From Phytohabitans aurantiacus (GTDB lineage Bacteria > Actinomycetota > Actinomycetes > Mycobacteriales > Micromonosporaceae): 64,000 nucleotides of DNA. Position 1 is the first letter of the stretch. Each line of letters opens with the position of its first letter. The DNA lies in NCBI RefSeq assembly GCF_027923225.1, contig NZ_BSDI01000038.1, positions 1-64,000 of the forward strand, written 5' to 3'. Shown in pieces: positions 1 to 8,383 of this stretch. The notes below the pieces were generated by a model, which saw nothing but the letters and a program-made list of their open reading frames with translations, made no database searches and was not told where the DNA came from. Made by a program: the position numbers and the translations under genes.

Positions 1-81
1 CATCCGCAGCGAACGCCAACAACGCTGGGGCCGACCCCGCACCAAGGCGGCCTGACGACCAGACCCGGTGAACGTTCATGG

Positions 82-258
82 TCACCGCACTAGCGGGCCG
101 GCCGGGGCTGCTGGCCTGCCGACGCTGGTAGGGACTTGCAGTTGGCGCAGCGCCGGCCCGAGCGCGGGCACGCCCGGCGCGAACTCGCGCACGATGAGGA
201 ACAACCCCAGTCCGACGCCGGCGCCGGCGAGGATGACGATGACGACCTCGGTGCTCAC
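82..258 (-). pseudogene. Prematurely ending TadC-like membrane protein start
   Basis: A GTG start overlaps the stop of the upstream tadB-like gene, continuing the translational coupling of this operon. The first 25 residues form a hydrophobic segment (VVIVILAGAGVGLGLFLIV) followed by RE-FAPG, which resembles the N-terminus of type II secretion F-domain (TadC) proteins. These are normally about 300 residues long, but this frame stops after 58. No continuation is obvious in the 80 bases left before the window edge. A separate plus-strand frame ends at about position 55, so a truncation by an inserted convergent gene is possible. A simple frameshift is the alternative. Confidence 0.4.
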
Positions 259-1181
259 CGCAGCATCACCTCCTGCGGCGGCGTGGCCACCGGGCCGTTA
301 TGGGCGTCGTCCGCTGATCCGAGGAACCGGCGTCGCTGCGGGGGTTGGGTCAGCCTTCGAATCCACACCAGCATGCCGACCAGCAGCAGCGTCGCGGCGA
401 ACAGCACCAACTGTCCGACCACGTCACCGTACGGTTGGGCGTAAGCGCCGTTGGAGAACATGACGATCAGCACGATTGCGATCAGCGCGGTCATGAACCG
501 GGTCACGAAACGCGGCTCGGCGCGTTTCGCGGCCACGCCCCGGCGCATCACCACCTCCTTGGCCGCAGCCCCGGCGACGGAGTCGAGCACATCGGACAGT
601 CGTTGCCCACGATCGCCAGCGTGCAGCTTCAACGCGGCGATCACCTCGTCTGCCTTGAAGTCGGCGAGCTGGTCGGCGAAGCGATCCAGGGCGCGCTGCG
701 GGTCGGTGCCGGTCTGTAGCTCGGCGGCCAGTTCGGCAACCTCATCAACGATTCCGGGTGGCGCCGTGCGGGCGCTTGTCACGATCGCGGATATCAGACC
801 GTGCCCGGTGCGGACCAGGTCCTTGAGCCTGCGGGTCCAGGTCTCGACGGCTTCCAGCCGGTCGATCATCTGGCGTTCGGCGGACCCTACGGTGAACAGC
901 CACGGCATCCCGAGTACGGCCAGGCCGGCGATGAGTCCACCCACCGGCCATCCGGTCAGCAGCCAAACCCCTGCGGTGGCAGCCACAGCCAGAGCGATCA
1001 GGGCCTGCCGGCTGCGGCGCTGCCGGCTAGACACGCCGATCCCGACGATCGCGGCGAGCCGCGATGGGGTGGCTGCGGGTGGCGCAGCGGGCCTTCGCGT
1101 ACCGACCAGCCCTGTGACGATGAGCAGCACACCGGCGGCCAAGGCGGCGGCCGCCAATGCGGCGATCGCGGCGGGACTCAC
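255..1181 (-). CDS. tadB: Type II/Tad secretion F-domain inner-membrane protein (TadB-like)
   Basis: 308-residue integral membrane protein. Hydrophobic segments lie near the N-terminus, around residues 65-95 and in the C-terminal third, with a central cytoplasmic helical domain typical of GspF/TadB proteins (RLEAVETWTRRLKDLV, then ELAAELQTGTDPQRALDRFA). In Tad systems TadB and TadC form the membrane platform for pilus assembly, driven by the CpaF/TadA ATPase encoded immediately upstream. The GTG start is chosen because it makes a 4-base GTGA overlap with the ATPase stop and follows a G-rich ribosome site. Longer upstream reading is out-of-frame ATPase sequence. It is the second-to-last gene of the minus-strand cluster. 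Confidence 0.8.
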   Translation of the reverse strand: MSPAAIAALAAAALAAGVLLIVTGLVGTRRPAAPPAATPSRLAAIVGIGVSSRQRRSRQALIALAVAATAGVWLLTGWPVGGLIAGLAVLGMPWLFTVGSAERQMIDRLEAVETWTRRLKDLVRTGHGLISAIVTSARTAPPGIVDEVAELAAELQTGTDPQRALDRFADQLADFKADEVIAALKLHAGDRGQRLSDVLDSVAGAAAKEVVMRRGVAAKRAEPRFVTRFMTALIAIVLIVMFSNGAYAQPYGDVVGQLVLFAATLLLVGMLVWIRRLTQPPQRRRFLGSADDAHNGPVATPPQEVMLR

Positions 1182-2677
1182 GGCTGCCCCCGAGTGAGCG
1201 TACGTATCGGCTGCTGCCACATGCCGCCGGTCTGGTTGAGCCATTGCAGATCGAAGCCGGTGCGTACGAGTTCGGCTCGGGTGCGTTGGGGGTGCGTCCG
1301 CGGTACCGCACGGCCGTCCTGGTCTGGTCCGAAAATGGTCTGGGTGGAGGGTTTCGCGCCGTCGCCGAGTCCGTCGATTTCGACGACATGGGAGACGAAC
1401 CGGTGCCGGCGGCCGCCGCGCCGCGCTGTCTCGTTGATCATGTCGATGTAGACGATGTAGTCCAGCGCGTTGACCACCGTCAGCCATGCCCCGGTGAGCG
1501 TGTCGGCGGCGCCGTACCGCATGAGCAGCTCCGCCAGGCGCAACAGCACGCCGTCGGGGTGTCGCACGTGGACGGTGCACATCGAGCCGCGCATAGTGTT
1601 CATCGCGTCGAACATGGGCACGATCTCGCGACTGCGGACCTCGCCGACCAGCACCCTGGTCATCGACAGCCTCAACAGGTCGGGAAACACCTGCGCCAGC
1701 GACACTTCGCCGGCAGGCCGACCGTCTGGGCCGATGTCGCCATGCCCCTCCCGGCTCTCGATAGGGACGATCCAGTCGAACTCGCCGGTCTCGTGCAGGC
1801 CGAGCTCGTACTCGCTCTCCAACGTGGCGAACCACTCGCTGCGTGGAATCTCGGTGGCCATGGCTCGCATCAGGGTCGTCTTGCCGCTGTTGGGCGGTCC
1901 AGCGATGATGACGTTCAAGTCGGCCCGGACGATGGCGGCCAGGAACTGCCGCAGCACCGGATCGATGCCGCCTAAGGCCACCATGTCGTCGAGGTTGACC
2001 CTCTTGACCCGGTGTCGGCGGGTCACCACCACCGGGGCCGGGGTGACCACGTGCATCGCAGCGAGCCGGTTGCCGTTGGGCAGACGCATGTTCAACGTCG
2101 GCTTCGACGCGGTGAGGGCGCGCTCGTTCTGCTGCCCGACGGCCGCGATGCGCTGAATCATCTGGAGCAGCTCACGGTCGTCGCCGGCCGCGAGCGGCCC
2201 GTTCTCCACTCGCCCGTCGGCGTACTCCACCCGGACCCGGTCATGGCCGAGGACCATGACGTTCTCCACGTCCGGATGGTCGGTGATGGCCTGGAGGCGG
2301 CCGAGTCCGAACAGGTAGGCCAACACGGCATCGAGCAGCGCTTGCTCGTCGTTGTCCCGGACGGTGTGGCCGGCGACGCGACGCTGATCGACGTACGCGC
2401 GCACCACCTTGGTGGCGGTGTCCTCACCGATAGCGCGCCGATCGGCGGCAGTGGCATCGTTGTTGCTGCGAAATTCCGCAGCCAGCAGGTGGGCGGCCTG
2501 CTCGTGCAGTTGGCGCACCACGGCGTCGTCCGGGACAGCCGGGCGTACCGGTTCCGGGACTCGGGTGCGCGGCAGTGGCGGCGAGGCCATCGGGGGATGG
2601 TGGCCGTTGACGCGCAGATGCGCCGGCGGGTCGGGTAGGTCGGGACGGGGTTGCCAGCGAGGGTAGTCAGTGGACAC
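1178..2677 (-). CDS. cpaF: CpaF/TadA-family secretion ATPase
   Basis: 499-residue ATPase of the CpaF/TadA/VirB11 superfamily, expected to be a cytoplasmic hexamer powering pilus assembly. The N-terminal domain (RLPNGNRLAAMHVVTP) precedes the Walker A motif GPPNSGKTT, an Asp-box-like TLESEYELGL, Walker B region TRVLVGEVRSREI and a His box (TVHVRHPDG). GTG start: GGAGG lies six bases upstream, and the start overlaps the 3' end of the CpaE-like gene by 11 bases. An ATG about 30 codons in is a weaker alternative. In actinomycetes such clusters commonly sit in large mobile elements rather than near classical pilus loci. Confidence 0.9.
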   Translation of the reverse strand: MSTDYPRWQPRPDLPDPPAHLRVNGHHPPMASPPLPRTRVPEPVRPAVPDDAVVRQLHEQAAHLLAAEFRSNNDATAADRRAIGEDTATKVVRAYVDQRRVAGHTVRDNDEQALLDAVLAYLFGLGRLQAITDHPDVENVMVLGHDRVRVEYADGRVENGPLAAGDDRELLQMIQRIAAVGQQNERALTASKPTLNMRLPNGNRLAAMHVVTPAPVVVTRRHRVKRVNLDDMVALGGIDPVLRQFLAAIVRADLNVIIAGPPNSGKTTLMRAMATEIPRSEWFATLESEYELGLHETGEFDWIVPIESREGHGDIGPDGRPAGEVSLAQVFPDLLRLSMTRVLVGEVRSREIVPMFDAMNTMRGSMCTVHVRHPDGVLLRLAELLMRYGAADTLTGAWLTVVNALDYIVYIDMINETARRGGRRHRFVSHVVEIDGLGDGAKPSTQTIFGPDQDGRAVPRTHPQRTRAELVRTGFDLQWLNQTGGMWQQPIRTLTRGQP

Positions 2678-3467
2678 TGCGCACCTCCACAACCTCGCCG
2701 ACCCCACCGGACGCCTTGCGGGTGACGCGGCCAGCATTGACCATCCGCCACACCGGCGACTCCATCTGGGATGCCGCGCGCAGCAAGCGACCGCGGTGGC
2801 GTTCCCCGCCATTGCTCAACACCACGGCGGTACCCGGGTCGTCGGGCAGCCCGGCAACCAACGGCGTACGAAGCTCGCTGGCCAACTCCCTGGCCGGGTA
2901 GCTGCCGTCTCCGACGGTGACCAGCCCGACCGGGCCAGCGCCGAGGCGCGCGAGCCCGGCCAGCGCCGTGGCGCTCGCCCGAATCGACGGCAATGTGGGA
3001 CGCAGCACCAGCAGCACCGCGTCGGCGGCGGCCAGCAGCGGCGTCGGTGGGTGCGCGGCGACCAAGCGCCCGCAGTCGGCGATAACGTCGTAGCCCGTGG
3101 CGCCGGTCTCCAGGCTGCGGAACAGGTGGGCGAGCTGTGCCCATCCGGCGACCAGGCCGCCGGCCTGAGCCGGGTCGGTCAAGCCGGGCAACGCCAGCCT
3201 GGTCATCGCGGAACCCTCACCAGGCGCGAGATCGACCAACTGTCCCCACAGATCCTCGCCGAGCCGGCGGCGGTGCATGGACGCGGTCAACTGCGCGAGG
3301 CCACGCCCGTCGAGGCGTACCTCGCGCAGATAGCCTGCGGCCAGGTCCCCGCCAGCGGGATCGCACTCGGCGAGGATGGTGCGCCGCGTCCACGTCAGAG
3401 TGCAGGCAAGGGCGGTGACGGTGGCCCCCGGTGAACCCTTGGCGGAGCACAGTGCGATCAGCGCCAT
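2667..3467 (-). CDS. CpaE/ParA-like ATPase of the Tad cluster
   Basis: 266 residues of the MinD/ParA superfamily. The start carries a deviant P-loop (ALIALCSAKGSPGATVTAL), followed by DPAGGD, matching the D-x-x-GG-D motif of MinD-like ATPases, and YDVIADCGR as the Walker B strand. CpaE-type proteins localise pilus assembly machines. Position directly before the CpaF ATPase and after a SAF/CpaB-like gene supports that role over plasmid partition, since no ParB partner is adjacent. Three bases separate it from the upstream SAF gene. The lysine-bearing SPGATVT loop lacks the full GKT signature, so ATP hydrolysis may be weak. Confidence 0.75.
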   Translation of the reverse strand: MALIALCSAKGSPGATVTALACTLTWTRRTILAECDPAGGDLAAGYLREVRLDGRGLAQLTASMHRRRLGEDLWGQLVDLAPGEGSAMTRLALPGLTDPAQAGGLVAGWAQLAHLFRSLETGATGYDVIADCGRLVAAHPPTPLLAAADAVLLVLRPTLPSIRASATALAGLARLGAGPVGLVTVGDGSYPARELASELRTPLVAGLPDDPGTAVVLSNGGERHRGRLLRAASQMESPVWRMVNAGRVTRKASGGVGEVVEVRSVH

Positions 3468-3470
3468 CCG

Positions 3471-4178
3471 TCAGTCCCGGGTGGTGATGACGACGGCGAT
3501 GCGGCCGGCAGCAGCCATCGCGGCCACGGTAGGCCCGTCAGCCTGAGCCACGGCGACGTCGACGCGGACGTTGCCGGTGGTGTCCGGCCCGACAGAGCCG
3601 GCGACAGTCGCGGCAACGCTGACCGGCCGGGTCGACGTGGTGGTGTGCGGGTCGGGCACCCCCGACAGGCCGGCAGCCGGCACCACGACCAACACGACCG
3701 AGTCGCCGGGCGTGAGGGTGCGGACCGGCACCTGCGCGGGCTTGAGTTCGATACCAATGACCTGCTCGCCCGGCGCAGGAACGGCAAGATCGGTGAATTG
3801 CTTGGCGATCAGGAGCGTTCCGGGGTACAGGTCGGCGGCGGCATGCTTACCGATGACCTGATCGCGCTGGCTGGCCGGGATGGGCTGGAGGCCGGCGGCC
3901 GGATTGACCTCCACCTCGGTGAGGTCGTCCGGTCCGATCACCGTGCCATACGGCACCTCCCGGGTCACGACGAGGTATGGGCGGGTGATCCCGGCGGTGA
4001 CCACCAGCAGATACGCCAACACGGCGCAGACAACCACCAGGATCATCCCGAGGGCCACCATCCCCCAGCGGCGACGGCGAGGCAGACGCCCGACCGGTGT
4101 AGGGGCCGGGGCAGGTCGGCCAGACCCGGGCAACGCGGCCCGGGTGGGGCTCGTCCAGTTAACGGCCGCCTGGGTCAT
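3471..4178 (-). CDS. SAF-domain pilus assembly protein (CpaB/RcpC-like)
   Basis: 235 residues. A basic N-terminus (RLPRRRRWG) precedes one transmembrane helix at about residues 39-62, followed by an external SAF domain. Its typical hallmark is VTREVPYGTVIGPDDLTEVEV, and a conserved loop reads DLYPGTLLIAKQF. CpaB/RcpC proteins sit in the envelope and guide or stabilise the secreted filament. The protein starts in an ATGA overlap with the end of the secreted protein gene. Gene order (SAF, CpaE-like, CpaF, TadB) matches actinobacterial Tad-like clusters. The second half has a serine/threonine-rich loop (TTTSTRPVS) of unknown role. Confidence 0.8.
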   Translation of the reverse strand: MTQAAVNWTSPTRAALPGSGRPAPAPTPVGRLPRRRRWGMVALGMILVVVCAVLAYLLVVTAGITRPYLVVTREVPYGTVIGPDDLTEVEVNPAAGLQPIPASQRDQVIGKHAAADLYPGTLLIAKQFTDLAVPAPGEQVIGIELKPAQVPVRTLTPGDSVVLVVVPAAGLSGVPDPHTTTSTRPVSVAATVAGSVGPDTTGNVRVDVAVAQADGPTVAAMAAAGRIAVVITTRD

Positions 4179-5074
4179 TTCTTCACCACCTGGATCTCAC
4201 CAATTTGGACGGTCGTCTGGGACTGGCTGGTCGGGGTCAGCACGCCCGTCTGCCCGCCTCCGGACCAGACGACCCGCCAGTGGGTGGTGGCTGTGATCGT
4301 GTACCGCCCGCCGGGGTTGGCGGCGGTGATGCTGGGTCGCGGATACTTGTAGCCGCAGGCGGCCGACTCGGCCAAGCCGTACTTCGCCTCGTACCGGGTG
4401 CCGGGGTTGTTGCATGTCACGGAATGGCCGTCGCCCATATCCCAGACGATGGTGTGGGCTTTCGCCTCAATCGACACCGTGATCGCACCGGCCGCCTCGC
4501 TGGCACGCTGCGGTCCCCAGGTACCAGCCGTGACCGCGGTCCACAGCCAAACCGGCAGGCCCACCGCGCCCTTGCCACCCGGCTCGGGTGCCACCCCGAT
4601 CTGCGCGCCGCGCAACTTCAACTTGGCCAGCGCCCGCTCGGCAAGCTCCTCCGGGGTGGACGCGATCGCCCCGTCGTCCAGCCACTGGTAAACCTGGGCC
4701 ACCTCGCCAGAGCCCGGCGCGGTGTAGCAGGACCGCACGCCCCACTGGCCCTTGGCCCGATCCTTACCCGGCGGCGGCTCAGCATCCTTCGGCTGCGGCA
4801 CGAGGGCCTTCCAGTAACAGCCTCCGCCTACGTAGTAGCCATAGTCCGGGTCAGAGCACGGGATCGTTTTCCCACTCCACGTGCAACCGCCGCCACCGCC
4901 ACCGCCCTTGTTCGGGTTGCCGGGAGTACCGGGGTCGGTTTCTTCGATCTGGCACAGCGGATCCGTCGTCTTGTCACACCCAGCCGGCGGGTCGGCGCGA
5001 CCAACCGCCGGCGTCGCGAGGATCAGCCCTGCCGCAAGGATCACCGCAGCCCAGTCCCGCCAGCGGGTCAACAC
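4175..5074 (-). CDS. Secreted protein of the Tad-like cluster
   Basis: 299 residues with a Sec signal peptide: a hydrophobic run WAAVILAAGLILATPAVGRA ends in an A-x-A-type cleavage site at about residue 25. The mature part begins with a Cys/Pro/Gly-rich region (a run of seven glycines near residue 60) and several cysteines. It ends in a beta-rich domain containing VWDMGDGHSVTCNNPG, the W-D-M-G-D-G signature of PKD-like folds. Homologues in actinomycetes are usually labelled ATP/GTP-binding protein, but no nucleotide-binding motif is visible. GTG start chosen: AAGGAGGGG lies just upstream and the start overlaps the lipoprotein stop. Role probably extracellular or structural. Confidence 0.75.
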   Translation of the reverse strand: MLTRWRDWAAVILAAGLILATPAVGRADPPAGCDKTTDPLCQIEETDPGTPGNPNKGGGGGGGCTWSGKTIPCSDPDYGYYVGGGCYWKALVPQPKDAEPPPGKDRAKGQWGVRSCYTAPGSGEVAQVYQWLDDGAIASTPEELAERALAKLKLRGAQIGVAPEPGGKGAVGLPVWLWTAVTAGTWGPQRASEAAGAITVSIEAKAHTIVWDMGDGHSVTCNNPGTRYEAKYGLAESAACGYKYPRPSITAANPGGRYTITATTHWRVVWSGGGQTGVLTPTSQSQTTVQIGEIQVVKK

Positions 5075-5649
5075 GAGTGGCTCCCCTCCTTCGTCGCATT
5101 GACCAGCCATTGACCGGTCTCGTACTGCCACACGGTCACCACCGCCGGGGCTCTGGTCTTGCTGATCGAGAAGCCGGGAATCGGCGACTGGTTGGACCGG
5201 TAGACCACCTTCATGTCGCTGAAGTCCAGGCAGGAGAAGATGGTGACGGCCGGTGGCTTCGCGGACAGGTTGGCCTCGCTGCGAACGACGCTGGCCTTCT
5301 GCGCGCCGAGCTGCACAGCGCCGATGTCCTTGAGCTTGCGAATATTGCGCCGGGACTGGCCCAACAACGGATCGGCGACATAGCGGGCCAGGTTGGGGTC
5401 ATCCGGGTCGGCAGCCTGTGACGCCAGCGCATACGTCTGGATGTAGCCCTCATACGCCGCGAGCGCCTGCTGCTGAGCCGCGGCGAGGCTCGGCTCCACA
5501 GTGGGCGCCGGTGTACTCGACGCCGGCGCCGGACTCGTTGGTAGCGAGCCGGGCTCCTCATCGTCGCCGCACGCCACAAGGACGGACGCGAATGCCAGCA
5601 GCACAAGGACACTCGACACACGCCGCCGACGCCCCACACCTACGCTCAT
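5068..5649 (-). CDS. Lipoprotein at the head of the Tad-like operon
   Basis: 193 residues. The basic N-terminus (GVGRRRRVSS) is followed by a hydrophobic stretch and a clear lipobox LVAC at about residues 24-27, so it should be an anchored lipoprotein. A Ser/Thr/Pro/Ala-rich linker then leads into a compact domain with NTF2/SnoaL-like character (AAYEGYIQTYALASQ near its start, GQWLVNATK at the end). ATG start is supported by GGAGG five bases upstream. It is the first gene of the minus-strand operon. The promoter should lie in the 473-base divergent gap to its right. Molecular function is not known. Confidence 0.75.
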   Translation of the reverse strand: MSVGVGRRRRVSSVLVLLAFASVLVACGDDEEPGSLPTSPAPASSTPAPTVEPSLAAAQQQALAAYEGYIQTYALASQAADPDDPNLARYVADPLLGQSRRNIRKLKDIGAVQLGAQKASVVRSEANLSAKPPAVTIFSCLDFSDMKVVYRSNQSPIPGFSISKTRAPAVVTVWQYETGQWLVNATKEGSHSC

Positions 5650-6122
5650 GCCAACCTCCAGGACCTGACGGTCGATGCGGCACCGTGTGGCGATTGCCCG
5701 AACCACCCGGCGCGCTGCCTACATCCCGAGGATGCGCCGCACGCTACGTATAGATCGACCCTCACGCCCGGTGTGTCACCGCTACCACCGGCAAACGGGC
5801 GGGCTCCGGCATCCCGCGCTCCGGCGGCAGCGTCCACATGGTCCGTCCTGGCCCGTTTGACCACCGCGTTCCCTTCGTACTGCGTGCTGGCCCAACACCC
5901 TGTACTACTCCACAAGCGGCCGGTTCCGCCAGCTCCGCAGGGTCCGCACCACAAGATGCGTATCGATGGGTACGGACGCCGCCGTGCGACGATCGGGGAC
6001 CCCTCAATCAGGCCCCCTTGCTCATTTTTCCCGTGGAGTTCACACTGACCCCTACACACGGCAACCGCAAAGATCAACCGCCGTGCAGCTCTGCCTTCCA
6101 ACGAGGGCCTGGGGGAACGAAA
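5650..6122. promoter_or_regulatory. Divergent intergenic region before the Tad-like operon
   Basis: 473 bases between the minus-strand lipoprotein gene and a plus-strand winged-helix gene. No convincing gene is seen; long frames here have poor codon character. The only AT-richer patch is around 5741-5752 (CTACGTATAGAT), which could hold a -10 element for the minus-strand operon. The plus-strand gene is preceded by a GGGGGAACG ribosome site. Confidence 0.4.
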
Positions 6123-6437
6123 ATGACGGCGCCATCGCAGATCGGTGATCTCAGTCCAGCCGTCAATCTCATCGTGCAGCCGCTGGTACTGGAGTCCCTT
6201 CAGGCAATCGATGAGGGTAAGGCACTTGAGGACGCTCTCCCCGCCGACACCGATGCCGTTGCCCTGAACGCAGCGGTGCGGCGACTTGTCGCCGTCGGCG
6301 CGGTTCTAGCCTCACCGGCTGGACCATTTGGACGTCACACGTTGACGGAGCGCGGCACCCAGCTGCTGAAGCTCCTCGACGAACTCGACGCGCACATGCC
6401 CGAACCGACGAGGCGGGACAGCACCTCAGCGGCGTGA
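6123..6437 (+). CDS. Small winged-helix (HxlR-like) regulator
   Basis: 104 residues. The second half (LNAAVRRLVAVGAV, then GRHTLTERGTQLLKLLDEL) matches the recognition helix and wing of HxlR/MarR-type winged helices, ending in the characteristic LTxRG motif. The first half (LIVQPLVLESLQAIDEGKA) is a helical arm that may mediate dimerisation. ATG start is preceded by GGGGGAACG. It lies 173 bases before a second winged-helix gene on the same strand. The pair resembles a two-regulator module, but no target operator was found. It could regulate the divergent Tad-like operon. Confidence 0.6.
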   Translation: MTAPSQIGDLSPAVNLIVQPLVLESLQAIDEGKALEDALPADTDAVALNAAVRRLVAVGAVLASPAGPFGRHTLTERGTQLLKLLDELDAHMPEPTRRDSTSAA

Positions 6438-6610
6438 ACCCGCGGCGAGGGGCATTTGCCGCATAGCGCAACAGATCTACCCATCGCTCCAGGTAAATTC
6501 ATCAACGCCTTGACACTCGTCCGCATACTCTGTGGAGTGGATCTGCAAGTTGCATGTAGCCCGACGCGCCAAAACTGGGAGCGAGGGACGGGGGAACTGG
6601 GGGTGCACGG

Positions 6611-6940
6611 GTGAACATCGACCATTTGCGGCGGCTTTCCGAGGTCCTCGGCCACAAATGGGATCTTGTCATCCTCGCTCACCTCGCCGAACGTCCCCTG
6701 CGGTACACCGAACTCGCCAGCCAGGTGCGGGAAATCGACATTGACCTGGCCGAAGGTGTGCTGAACAAGAACCTGAAACGACTATCCGCCAACGGCCTCA
6801 TCCAACGGGAACGGACGAACGGTCACCACGTGTGGAACCTCACGCGGCGCGGCCGGTACATCGTGACGACGCTGGCGAAGATCCGCGACTTCGACCACGA
6901 GCCACCGCCCGATGGCCCGGAGTCTGGCGACGACAGCTGA
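6611..6940 (+). CDS. HxlR-family winged-helix transcriptional regulator
   Basis: 109 residues with the family pattern across the whole length: a helix with GHKWDLVILAHLAERPLRY, the recognition helix around VLNKNLKRLSANGLIQR, and the wing HHVWNLTRRGRYIV. HxlR proteins usually carry a sensing cysteine near the N-terminus; this one has none. Sensing would therefore be by ligand or absent. GTG start is preceded by GGGGG. It ends 470 bases before CRISPR array 1. No operon partner follows it, so it may act on its own promoter or that of the upstream paralogue-like gene. Confidence 0.75.
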   Translation: MNIDHLRRLSEVLGHKWDLVILAHLAERPLRYTELASQVREIDIDLAEGVLNKNLKRLSANGLIQRERTNGHHVWNLTRRGRYIVTTLAKIRDFDHEPPPDGPESGDDS

Positions 6941-7410
6941 CCAGCATGCACGACGCCCAGCGTTGGACTTCAGCCTGCCGGAATCCTAACTGCCAGCGCG
7001 ACACATCCCTCCACTGTAGATCCTACAGCTATTGGCGGTCGCGAGTGTCCCGATAGGCCAGGCATAGCGTTCGGTTCGCCGGCATACTGTACAGCCGCCT
7101 GATGACCATGACTTGACCAGGTAAGACGGTATGGCAGCACCGGGCACACTCCGCGATACCTAATCCGGATCGGCAGAGCGTCACGCACGTAGCTCGCCGG
7201 CGCCACGGATCCGCGAGCCTCGCTACCTCGACGAACGTCCCGCCGAGGCCGAAGGCCGGCAGGTGACGGGGCCTTGAGAGGGTGACCTGGTCATCGGCAA
7301 GAGGGCAAGTCAGTGGTCGCGACGCTGGTCGACCAGGACCTCGCGGTTCGTGGTCCTGGTCCCGCTGTCCGGCGGTGACGCGGTTCCGGCGACAAGTTCA
7401 CGGCGCACAT
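6941..7410. other. Gene-free spacer beside CRISPR array 1
   Basis: 470 bases between the HxlR gene and the distal (oldest) end of array 1. No gene is supported. The only structure seen is the short perfect inverted repeat at 7014-7028. The bases next to the array could include eroded repeat-spacer units, but no further repeat core was recognised. Confidence 0.5.
7014..7028. terminator. Short perfect inverted repeat after the HxlR gene
   Basis: CTGTAG, a 3-base centre ATC, then CTACAG. It lies 74 bases after the stop of the HxlR gene. It could be a weak hairpin or an operator half-site pair. There is no T-run, so terminator identity is uncertain. Confidence 0.3.
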
Positions 7411-7896
7411 GTTCCCAAGCGCCCTTCGGCGTGATGTGGTTCCGAACAGCGGCAAGCCCGGCAAGGTAAAGGTCAAGACGACCAAGTTTCTAAGCGCCCT
7501 TCGGCGTGACGTGGTTCTGAACGCGTGCAGCTCGACGTTGTCCTGATCACGCCCGACTCCGTTTCTAAACGCCCTTCGGCGTGACGTGGTTCTGAACCGG
7601 GACGACAACAACAACTGGTACGCCTACACCGACTGCCCCACCGTTTCTAAACGCCCTTCGGCGTGACGTGGTTCTGAACTGATGCTGAATCTCCTGATTC
7701 TCATCGTCGCGGTTGTTTCTAAACGCCCTTCGGCGTGACGTGGTCCTGAACACGTGGTTTATGGTTCCAGGCGAGCAGGCTGTGCAGTTTCTAAACGCCC
7801 TTCGGCGTGACGTGGTCCTGAACACTGGGATACGCCATCTGGCAAACCACGCTGGGGCGGTTTCTAAACGCCCTTCGGCGTGACGTGGTCCTGAAC
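7411..7896 (-). CRISPR. CRISPR array 1 (7 repeats, 6 spacers)
   Basis: Seven 37-bp repeats begin at 7411, 7486, 7561, 7643, 7715, 7787 and 7860; spacers are 35-45 bp. Read on the minus strand, the repeat opens GTTCAGAACC, has the core ACGTCACGCCGAAGGGCG and ends TTTAGAAAC, so the crRNA 5' tag would end in GAAAC as in type III systems. The repeat at 7411-7447 is the most diverged, marking the distal end. The leader is therefore on the right, next to cas2, and the array is transcribed in the same direction as the cas operon. The core is palindromic (CGCC-GAAG-GGCG region), giving a hairpin for Cas6. Confidence 0.95.
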
Positions 7897-8095
7897 CCTA
7901 CCAGGGTTACCACGGCTATGAGCTGCGGCAACGAGAGCCGGCTGCACAGCCCATCCGCAGCGATCGGTCCCTGTCGTACCAATAAACGTGATCGGATGGC
8001 ATCAGTGCTGGTGGAGTGACATGCACAGTCGAAGTCACCCAAGCATGATCACCAACCCAGGCCCGATTCATGCCAGACTCTCCTTCTCGTCCGTT
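7897..8095 (-). promoter_or_regulatory. Leader of CRISPR array 1
   Basis: 199 bases between the first repeat of array 1 and the cas2 stop codon. On the minus strand positions 8066-8044 hold a 23-bp box: TCGGGCCTGGGTTGG, one variable base (T here), then GATCATG. This box is repeated in the other array's leader at nearly the same distance from its first repeat. A transcript from the cas operon could also read through into the array. Confidence 0.65.
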
Positions 8096-8377
8096 TCAAA
8101 GTACCGCCCAGTACAGCTCGTCAGGGTCAACGGTGGCCTGTCCGAGTACGGTGATCCCCTGCCAGCATGTGCCGCACACGGGCACGATGTGGACGGCGTC
8201 GGTGCGGGTGTCGATGATCGCGGCGACGCGCGTGGTGAGGTCGGCCAGGTCGGCCGGTTCCAGGGTGCATAGGAACACGCTGCGTTGGATTCGGTCGCCC
8301 CAGATTTGCAGGGTGGCGGCGACGCGGGCGCGGACGTCGTCGCGGGAGATGTCGTAGCAGACCAGCACGGTGGGCAC
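8096..8377 (-). CDS. cas2: CRISPR adaptation protein Cas2
   Basis: 93 residues, the usual Cas2 size. The first beta strand VLVCYDIS carries the conserved catalytic-site Asp, and the second conserved region RIQRSVFLCTL fits the family. Cas2 dimers bridge two Cas1 dimers during spacer integration. Translation starts at GTG six bases after the RT-Cas1 stop, making it the last gene of the cas operon and the one next to array 1. A CGTC/WQG pair of cysteines near residues 69-72 is unusual for Cas2 but has no assigned role. Confidence 0.95.
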   Translation of the reverse strand: MPTVLVCYDISRDDVRARVAATLQIWGDRIQRSVFLCTLEPADLADLTTRVAAIIDTRTDAVHIVPVCGTCWQGITVLGQATVDPDELYWAVL

Positions 8378-8383
8378 GGTGGA

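Noticed and set aside
2..55. Plus-strand partial frame ending RQQRWGRPRTKAA
   Set aside because: Only 17 codons are visible, too few to call a gene, though it may be the end of a convergent gene.
5646..6101. 151-residue minus-strand frame upstream of the lipoprotein gene
   Set aside because: Low-complexity Gly/Arg/Cys sequence with no ribosome site; lies in a promoter region.
7291..8042. Minus-strand frames with repeated peptide FRTTSRRRAFRN
   Set aside because: They are translations of CRISPR repeats and spacers in array 1, not genes.
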